From Synergistaceae bacterium DZ-S4 (lineage in GTDB: Bacteria > Synergistota > Synergistia > Synergistales > Synergistaceae), in NCBI GenBank assembly GCA_025943965.1, contig JAPCWD010000008.1:56434-120433 (forward strand): a stretch of 64,000 bases of DNA, written 5' to 3'. The position numbers and the translations under genes were made by a program. This document shows, in pieces, positions 63,600 through 64,000 of this stretch; within the stretch, counting starts at the first letter, position 1, and the number at the start of each line of letters is the position of its first letter. The notes below the pieces were generated by a model, which worked only from the letters and a program-made list of their open reading frames with translations, did not search any database and was not told the DNA's origin.

Positions 63600-63682
63600 T
63601 TGAACACATTGACCGCGTGAGTTGAACACCCTCACCGCTCCAAACTGAACACTCCGACCGGACGAGTTGTACACCCCTCCAC
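63600..63682 (+). repeat. IS21-family end repeats
   Basis: Four copies of TTGAACACnnnnACCG-like sequence at 63600, 63622, 63645 and 63667 (period 22-23 bases). Arrays like this are the multiple transposase-binding sites at IS21 ends. Confidence 0.7.
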
Positions 63683-63771
63683 CTTTTTATTACCTCACTG
63701 AACCTCTATCAATATAATGCATTTAGCATCCATGTGATGCAAATACATTATTTGAGGAGGGGTCATTAGAG

Positions 63772-64000
63772 ATGGCCAATTACAGGGAGATCCTAAGGCT
63801 TCACAGCCTTGGGATCAGCAACAAACAGGTCTCCGCAGCATGTCACTGTTCACGGACAACTGTCATAGACGTACTCAAACGTGCCGGGGAAACAAGCCTC
63901 GAGTGGGGATCCGCAAAAGACTTAAGCGACAAGGAGATAACAGACAGGCTTTTCCCGCCGGGGCTGCAAAAACCTTGCTACAAAATGCCGGATTACGGGG
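63772..64000 (+). CDS. istA: IS21-family transposase IstA (partial, window edge)
   Basis: The N-terminus reads ANYREILRLHSLGISNKQVS, then AACHCSRTTVIDVLKRAGET, an HTH typical of IstA, and continues to the window end. GAGGAGG lies upstream. The gene and its istB partner are cut off by the window boundary. Confidence 0.85.
   Translation, partial: MANYREILRLHSLGISNKQVSAACHCSRTTVIDVLKRAGETSLEWGSAKDLSDKEITDRLFPPGLQKPCYKMPDYG

Overview
The window looks like chromosome of a strictly anaerobic, amino-acid/peptide-fermenting bacterium with selenium metabolism. A Synergistota-like organism (Cloacibacillus/Synergistes type) is my best inference. Support comes from a 2-oxoacid:ferredoxin oxidoreductase operon, a double-cubane reductase/activator pair, a TAXI-TRAP binding protein, a secreted C69 dipeptidase, a YedE/YedF selenium pair, a peroxiredoxin with an in-frame UGA at the peroxidatic position, and an IspDF fusion. 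No rRNA or other definitive taxonomic marker is present.

Layout. 1-4686: housekeeping run (ybaB tail, recR, PIN/TRAM protein, ispDF, guaB). 4703-6304: selenium-type yedE-yedF with an unusual leader. 6387-16805: tRNA-Val followed by a genomic island. It holds an AbiEi-like/HEPN pair, a complete type I restriction-modification operon (hsdM, short RhuM-like gene, hsdS with TAEL repeats, hsdR), a GIY-YIG/DUF4357 protein, and a decayed P4-type integrase at the far end. 16806-27000: pstSCAB, the YjiM/YjiL-like pair, a TAXI binding protein, and a minus-strand amino-acid cluster (cyclodeaminase-like, nitroreductase, small unknown, YbaK-type deacylase) divergent from a LysR regulator. 27332-38009: membrane c-di-GMP phosphodiesterase, small redox/Cys-rich proteins, C69 dipeptidase, a tautomerase, and a trehalose operon with both a TreT-like and an OtsAB route. 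38215-39313: five tRNAs (Arg, His, Lys, Lys, Leu). 39409-50222: DUF488, DMT exporter, half-size NCS2 permease plus phosphoribosyltransferase, cell-wall hydrolase, acpS-nnrD-tsaE-tsaB, korDABC, and a 23S rRNA uridine methyltransferase.

50576-51187 encodes a peroxiredoxin whose reading frame needs UGA as selenocysteine at residue 47, with a SECIS-like hairpin just downstream. From 51289 to the end the window is an insertion-sequence-rich accessory region. It has two IS256-family transposase fragments in opposite orientation, a sigma-like regulator, an NBR1-type Ig-domain protein, and an excisionase-like HTH gene. A second, unrelated type I RM operon follows, then a TIR domain fused to a HamA/DUF1837 (Hachiman) domain, and the first ~60 codons of a putative hamB cut off by an IS3-family element. 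A 31-bp exact direct repeat lies on both sides of this region, and an IS21-family element runs off the window edge.

The items most worth following are the TIR-HamA fusion in the RM transcript, the AbiEi/HEPN pairing, the Sec peroxiredoxin, and two short ORFs (4794 and 22161) with ideal Shine-Dalgarno sites, an early UGA and SECIS-like hairpins.
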